DNA of 9,209 nucleotides, taken from positions 1 through 9,209 of the forward strand of contig CALLZQ010000319.1 in NCBI GenBank assembly GCA_937858255.1. The letters are read 5' to 3'. The position numbers were made by a program, and so were the translations under genes. The stretch is from an uncultured Tabrizicola sp. Its GTDB lineage: Bacteria > Pseudomonadota > Alphaproteobacteria > Rhodobacterales > Rhodobacteraceae. Under the pieces are notes generated by a model. The model saw only the letters and a list, made by a program, of their open reading frames with translations. It had not been told where the DNA came from and searched no databases. This document shows, in pieces, positions 6,105 through 9,209 of this stretch (within the stretch, counting starts at the first letter, position 1; every line of letters begins with the position of its first letter).

Positions 6105-6745
6105 GAAAGCGATGCGGCAAGCTGCCGCAAAGCGGCGCGGTCGCACAGCCGCACCTCGCCGCGTTCGGCCACCACCCAACCTTCGCGCACGAAGCCGTCG
6201 ATCCGTCGCGTCACCACCTCGCGCGCCGATCCGATACGCGCGGCCAGTTCGGCATGGGTGGCGCTGACCCTGCCATCGGTCTCAAGCTGCAACAGCTCGG
6301 CCGCCAGCCGGCTTTCGACCCGGCCAAAGGCCACCCGTTCCAAAAGCCGGGTGATGTCATGCATCCGCCGGGCAAAGCTGGCCATCACGAAACCGCGAAA
6401 CCCCGCGTCGGCATTCATCATTTCGAGAAACAGCGCCTTGGGGATCGAGATCACCCGGACATCGCTGACCGTCACCGCCTCGCCCGAATAGGCCTCGCCG
6501 CCCAGCAGGCCAAGGGTCGTCTGGACACAGGACTGGCCCGGCTCGACCGCATAGAGCAGGATTTCCCGCCCCGAGGGGCCGGTCAGATTCACCTCGACCC
6601 GGCCCGAAAGGACCACCGCAAATCCATGCGCATGTTCCCCCGGGCGAAACAGGGTCACGCCGCGGGGAATATCCTTGGGTGGCAGCGCGGCAAGCCGCCC
6701 GGCATGTCCGGGCAAGAGATCGGGAATGGTGGCAACCCAGTTCAT
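6101..6745 (-). CDS. Crp/Fnr-family transcriptional regulator
   Basis: A 214-residue DNA-binding regulator with the two-domain Crp/Fnr layout. The N-terminal beta-roll (about 24-105) shows L-F-R-P-G-E (32-37), V-L-S-G-R-V (45-50), a loop with a single cysteine (G70-Q-S-C73) and G83-E-A-Y-S-G. A long dimerisation helix spans about 113-140. The C-terminal winged helix-turn-helix has its recognition helix around R175-E176-V-V-T-R180, close to the E-x-x-S-R pattern of Fnr-type proteins. It lacks the N-terminal cysteine cluster of oxygen-sensing Fnr and an obvious cAMP-binding R-S/T pair in the roll, so the signal is unknown. I chose ATG 6745: it gives the usual length and leaves a perfect palindrome (6800-6813) outside the gene. 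ATG 6850 would add 35 atypical residues, though the ribosome binding site at 6745 is weak. It is flanked by the SpoIIAA-like and DUF2892 genes on the same strand. Confidence 0.9.
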   Translation of the reverse strand: MNWVATIPDLLPGHAGRLAALPPKDIPRGVTLFRPGEHAHGFAVVLSGRVEVNLTGPSGREILLYAVEPGQSCVQTTLGLLGGEAYSGEAVTVSDVRVISIPKALFLEMMNADAGFRGFVMASFARRMHDITRLLERVAFGRVESRLAAELLQLETDGRVSATHAELAARIGSAREVVTRRIDGFVREGWVVAERGEVRLCDRAALRQLAASLS

Positions 6746-6799
6746 GCCGCGACCCGCCGCAAGATCGGGGTGGGCAGAGGGCAGGGGGAGCAGGGGCCT

Positions 6800-6813
6800 G
6801 ATATGCGCATATC
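6800..6813. promoter_or_regulatory. Perfect 14-bp palindrome upstream of the Crp/Fnr gene
   Basis: GATATGC-GCATATC is an exact uninterrupted palindrome 55 bases upstream of the regulator's chosen start. Perfect palindromes of this length are rare by chance, and the position suits an operator for the regulator's own gene. It does not match the TTGAT-N4-ATCAA Fnr or TGTGA-N6-TCACA Crp consensus. Confidence 0.45.
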
Positions 6814-6862
6814 CCAGAGGACCGCGAAAAGCCGCGCTTGGCAAGGCCATCCTGTGCGGGGT

Positions 6863-7279
6863 TCACGCCGATGCGAGCAGTTCGGCAATGCTGTCCACCG
6901 GCAAGCCCAGAAACCGCAGCGCCGCCGCCTCGTCATCCATGACGCGGAACACCACATGATCGACCCCCGCCCAAGAGCGCAGACCGACAAAGGCCGACTG
7001 GCGCGCGATCTCATGCGGGGCATAACAGACCAGCAATGTCTGCGGCGCGGCCTCGTGAAACATGTCCGCCATCCGCGCCATGAATTTCATGGCGTCGGCA
7101 TAGTCCGAGATCGGCACCGTGACGGCTGAGAGATCAACCAGTTGCTTTTGCCCGGCATGGGCGTCGGGATGGGCCAGATAGTCGCCGAAACACTTCATGC
7201 CCTCGGCCATGCTGGCGCGGCCCCAGTAGCGCACATAGACCACATCCAGGTCTTTCAGAATGGTATAGCTGACGGGCAT
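6863..7279 (-). CDS. Uncharacterised protein, SpoIIAA/STAS-like fold
   Basis: The 138-residue soluble protein has no signal peptide or membrane helix. Its order of strands and helices resembles SpoIIAA/STAS-like domains: two N-terminal strands (Y5-T-I-L and V13-V-Y-V-R-Y), an amphipathic helix (about 24-36), a central Q-L-V-D-L-S motif (46-51, the place of the STAS phosphorylation loop), a second helix, then Q-T-L-L-V-C-Y and a C-terminal helix containing R-F-L-G-L-P. The fold assignment is a by-eye resemblance, not a certain family match. ATG 7279 has a modest TGAGAA ribosome binding site upstream. It is the first of the minus-strand genes running to 5345 and lies 117 bases before the Crp/Fnr gene. 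A role as partner or sensor for that regulator is possible but unproven. It is the only gene in the window whose family I could not place with confidence apart from the small membrane protein. Confidence 0.8.
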   Translation of the reverse strand: MPVSYTILKDLDVVYVRYWGRASMAEGMKCFGDYLAHPDAHAGQKQLVDLSAVTVPISDYADAMKFMARMADMFHEAAPQTLLVCYAPHEIARQSAFVGLRSWAGVDHVVFRVMDDEAAALRFLGLPVDSIAELLASA

Positions 7280-7403
7280 GGCGATTTCTCACGCGGCGAT
7301 CACAATATCAAGAGAACACAGCTTGCATTCCTACGACAACGAAGAAATCGCCGGGGTCCGGTATCCCCGACCCTGGCATGGGGAAGATCTTACCCGGGCT
7401 CAC

Positions 7404-7438
7404 AAAAACGTGAAAAGGGGCGGCCCGGCGGCCGCCCC
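7404..7438 (-). terminator. Rho-independent terminator of mmsA
   Basis: GGGGCGGCC (7417-7425) pairs with GGCCGCCCC (7430-7438) around a 4-base loop. On the minus strand the stem is followed by TTTT (7416-7413) and, after four bases, TTTTT (7408-7404). It begins 23 bases after the mmsA stop codon. The rest of the gap, 7280-7403, must hold the promoter of the downstream minus-strand genes, but I could not identify convincing -35/-10 elements. Confidence 0.88.
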
Positions 7439-7461
7439 CGATCTGCCAACAAAAGCGCCGT

Positions 7462-8961
7462 TCAGTCCATGGCCTTGAAGTTGAAGGCCGAGCCTTCCTT
7501 GATGCCCGAGGGCCAACGCGAGGTGATGGTCTTGGTCCGGGTATAGAAGCGGAACGCATCCGGCCCGTGCTGGTTCAGGTCGCCAAAGGCCGATTTCTTC
7601 CAGCCGCCAAAGGTGTGATAGGCCAGCGGCACCGGGATCGGCACGTTGATGCCGATCATGCCGATGTTGATGCGGTTGGCAAAGTCGCGCGCCGTATCGC
7701 CATCGCGGGTAAAGATCGCGGTGCCATTGCCATATTCATGGTCCATGGCCAGGCCGATGGCCTCTTCATAGGACTTGGCGCGAACGGTCGAAAGCACCGG
7801 CCCGAAGATCTCTTTCTTGTAGATGTCCATGTCCTTGGTGACATGGTCAAACAGATGCGGCCCGACGAAAAAGCCGCTCTCATAGCCCTGCAGGGCAAAG
7901 TCGCGGCCATCGACCACCAGTTTCGCGCCCTGATCGACGCCGGACTGCACCAGCTTCAGGATGTTGGCCTTGGCGGCGGCGGTCACGACCGGGCCGTAAT
8001 CGACATCGTTGCCGGCAGTATAAGGGCCGACTTTCAGCTTTTCGATGCGCGGCACCAGCTTTTCGATCAGACGGTCGGCGGTTTCATCGCCCACCGGCAC
8101 CGCGACCGAGATCGCCATGCAGCGCTCGCCCGCCGCACCATAGCCCGCACCGACCAGCGCATCGGCGGCTTGATCCAGATCGGCATCGGGCATGATGATC
8201 ATATGGTTCTTGGCGCCGCCAAAGCACTGCACGCGCTTGCCGTTCGAGCAGCCGCGGCCATAGATATATTCGGCAATCGGGGTCGAGCCGACAAAGCCGA
8301 CCGCGGCGATGGTCGGGTTGTCGAGGATCGCATCCACCGATTCCTTGTCGCCGTTGATCACCTGCAACACGCCATCGGGCAGCCCGGCCTCTTGCATCAG
8401 TTCGGCCAGCATCAGCGGCACAGAGGGGTCACGCTCGGACGGTTTCAGGATAAAGGCGTTGCCACAGGCAAGGGCCGGGCCCATTTTCCACAGCGGGATC
8501 ATCGCCGGGAAGTTGAAGGGGGTGATGCCGGCGGCCACGCCCAAGGGCTGGCGCATCGAATACATGTCGATGCCCGGACCGGCGCTGTCGGTGAATTCGC
8601 CCTTGAGCATCTGCGGCGCACCGATGCAGTATTCGATCACTTCCAGACCGCGCTGGATATCGCCCTTGGCATCGGGGAAGGTCTTGCCGTGTTCGCTGGA
8701 CAGGGCCTCGGCCAGCTTGTCCATGTCGCGGTTCAACAGATCGACGAATTTCATCATCACCCGCGCACGGCGCTGCGGGTTGGTGGCGCCCCAGGCCGGT
8801 TGCGCGGCGGCAGCGGCGGCGACAGCGGCATCAAGCTCGGCCTTGCTCGCCAGTGCGAGTTTGGCCTGCACCTCACCCGTCGCGGGGTTGAACACATCTG
8901 CAAAGCGACCCGACGTTCCCGCCACGCGCTTGCCATTGATCCAGTGACCGATCTCTTTCAT
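7462..8961 (-). CDS. mmsA: Methylmalonate-semialdehyde dehydrogenase (CoA-acylating)
   Basis: This cytoplasmic enzyme oxidises methylmalonate semialdehyde with NAD+ and coenzyme A to propionyl-CoA, NADH and CO2 in valine breakdown; it can also convert malonate semialdehyde to acetyl-CoA. The 499 residues are the normal length. Aldehyde-dehydrogenase landmarks are in order: P-F-N150-F-P, the NAD-binding K173-P-S-E, G225-S-T-P, catalytic C281 in G-E-R-C-M-A, and E384-I-F-G-P-V. Where hydrolytic family members have E-L-G-G-K with a general-base glutamate, this protein reads C246-F-G-G-A-K-N, with no glutamate, as expected for the CoA-dependent branch. The start at 8961 has a very strong GGGAGGAG site 5 bases upstream. 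It is followed by its own terminator and lies divergent from a LysR regulator that probably controls it. The related inositol enzyme IolA is less likely, as no inositol genes are seen. Confidence 0.96.
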   Translation of the reverse strand: MKEIGHWINGKRVAGTSGRFADVFNPATGEVQAKLALASKAELDAAVAAAAAAQPAWGATNPQRRARVMMKFVDLLNRDMDKLAEALSSEHGKTFPDAKGDIQRGLEVIEYCIGAPQMLKGEFTDSAGPGIDMYSMRQPLGVAAGITPFNFPAMIPLWKMGPALACGNAFILKPSERDPSVPLMLAELMQEAGLPDGVLQVINGDKESVDAILDNPTIAAVGFVGSTPIAEYIYGRGCSNGKRVQCFGGAKNHMIIMPDADLDQAADALVGAGYGAAGERCMAISVAVPVGDETADRLIEKLVPRIEKLKVGPYTAGNDVDYGPVVTAAAKANILKLVQSGVDQGAKLVVDGRDFALQGYESGFFVGPHLFDHVTKDMDIYKKEIFGPVLSTVRAKSYEEAIGLAMDHEYGNGTAIFTRDGDTARDFANRINIGMIGINVPIPVPLAYHTFGGWKKSAFGDLNQHGPDAFRFYTRTKTITSRWPSGIKEGSAFNFKAMD

Positions 8962-9022
8962 AGGGGCTCCTCCCGATCTGCTGGCGGCACAGTAGCCTTG
9001 CGAAAATGCCGGAAAAAGCGGA

Positions 9023-9054
9023 AATATACCAAAAGCGTTTTGCGAAATTGCAAA
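9023..9054. promoter_or_regulatory. Divergent mmsA/lysR control region
   Basis: Two overlapping inverted repeats occur here: CAAAA-GCG-TTTTG (9030-9042) and TTTGC-GAAATT-GCAAA (9039-9054). The second contains a T-N11-A core as in LysR-type operators. Its right arm runs into the AAAGG ribosome binding site of the LysR gene (9052-9056). On the minus strand TATATT (9028-9023) is a possible mmsA -10, with TTGCAA (9053-9048) as a -35 at a long 19-base spacing. The arrangement suits binding by the LysR protein next to the mmsA promoter. Confidence 0.45.
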
Positions 9055-9063
9055 GGTGGCAGC

Positions 9064-9209
9064 GTGGACTGGGATGATCTGCGGGTATTTCTGGCGGTGG
9101 CGCGCAGTGAAAGCCTGTCAGGGGCGGGTAAGCGGCTGGCGCTCCACCCGGCGGAAGTGGGGCGGGGGAATTGCCCGCTCGGAGAGAGGGGGGGGAAGGT
9201 GGCTTTTGT
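9064..9209 (+). CDS. LysR-family transcriptional regulator, N-terminal fragment
   Basis: GTG 9064 follows AAAGG (9052-9056) and opens a frame that reads M-D-W-D-D-L-R-V-F-L-A-V-A-R-S-E-S-L-S-G-A-G-K-R-L-A-L before running off the window. This is the start of a LysR winged helix-turn-helix: the D-L-R-V-F-L-A-V-A helix, then S-L-S-G-A and the recognition-helix region. After about residue 30 the reading departs from the family (expected V-G-R-R-I-A-R-L-E), consistent with base errors near the end of a contig rather than a real variant. The gene diverges from mmsA, the usual place for its regulator. Effector and targets are not visible, because the ligand-binding domain lies outside the window. 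Confidence 0.85.
   Translation, partial: MDWDDLRVFLAVARSESLSGAGKRLALHPAEVGRGNCPLGERGGKVAF

Noticed and set aside
6746..6850. Longer N-terminus for the Crp/Fnr protein from ATG 6850
   Set aside because: The extension is unlike the family, its AGG is too close to the ATG, and it would put a perfect palindrome inside the gene. Not fully excluded, since the site at 6745 is weak.
6092..7129. 345-codon plus-strand open frame
   Set aside because: It covers the Crp/Fnr gene, part of the SpoIIAA-like gene and the gap between them on the opposite strand; the translation is low-complexity and unlike any protein.
7300..7316. Fnr/DNR-like box upstream of the SpoIIAA-like gene (TTGAT half on the minus strand)
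   Set aside because: Only one half-site is present; the other side does not match ATCAA at the required spacing.
8309..8947. 212-codon plus-strand frame opposite mmsA
   Set aside because: Ser/Ala-rich shadow of a complete, well-conserved enzyme gene.
1..9209. CRISPR array, insertion sequence, phage or defence genes, tRNA or rRNA
   Set aside because: No regularly spaced repeats, transposase or integrase motifs, terminal repeats, or structural RNA signatures were found; gene content is ordinary chromosomal.

Overview
The window looks like chromosomal DNA of a GC-rich alphaproteobacterium, most likely of the Rhodobacter/Paracoccus group (Rhodobacteraceae). The reasons are the strong G/C bias at third codon positions, the alphaproteobacterial style of UvrA, an mmsA gene divergent from a LysR regulator, and a LexA-like GTTT-N7-GTTC element upstream of uvrA. 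The last ~50 bases read like damaged sequence, so the window may end at a draft contig end. I see no tRNA, rRNA, CRISPR array, insertion sequence, integrase or phage gene.

Layout. At the left, a plus-strand major-facilitator transporter (65-1219) converges on, and overlaps by 19 bases, a minus-strand single-domain rhodanese (1201-1560). A 247-base gap (1561-1807) then holds an AT-rich promoter region for the rhodanese, a cluster of inverted repeats, a LexA-like box and the uvrA ribosome binding site. uvrA (1808-4666) is complete and carries all its ATPase motifs. It is followed by a small three-helix membrane protein (4805-5278) and a strong bidirectional terminator.

From 7279 down to 5345, four minus-strand genes lie in the same direction: an uncharacterised SpoIIAA/STAS-like protein, a Crp/Fnr-family regulator, a 69-residue DUF2892 (YgaP-type) membrane protein, and a secreted RcnB-like small protein. 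The gaps between them (59-117 bases) hold candidate operators and a hairpin that could mask a ribosome binding site. Upstream of them, behind its own terminator, lies mmsA (7462-8961, minus). A truncated LysR-family regulator (9064 to the edge, plus) diverges from mmsA across a 102-base region with overlapping inverted repeats.

How the genes relate. uvrA is nucleotide excision repair, plausibly under SOS control. mmsA is valine/propionyl-CoA catabolism, probably controlled by the divergent LysR protein. The rhodanese and the DUF2892 protein correspond to the two halves of E. coli YgaP, here as separate genes with a Crp/Fnr regulator next to the membrane half; this hints at sulfur/persulfide handling but is inference. 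Most of the window is ordinary core genome. The points worth a second look are regulatory (LexA-like box, repeat cluster, masked ribosome binding site, operators) plus a G10 tract inside the transporter gene. I found no clear new multi-gene system.
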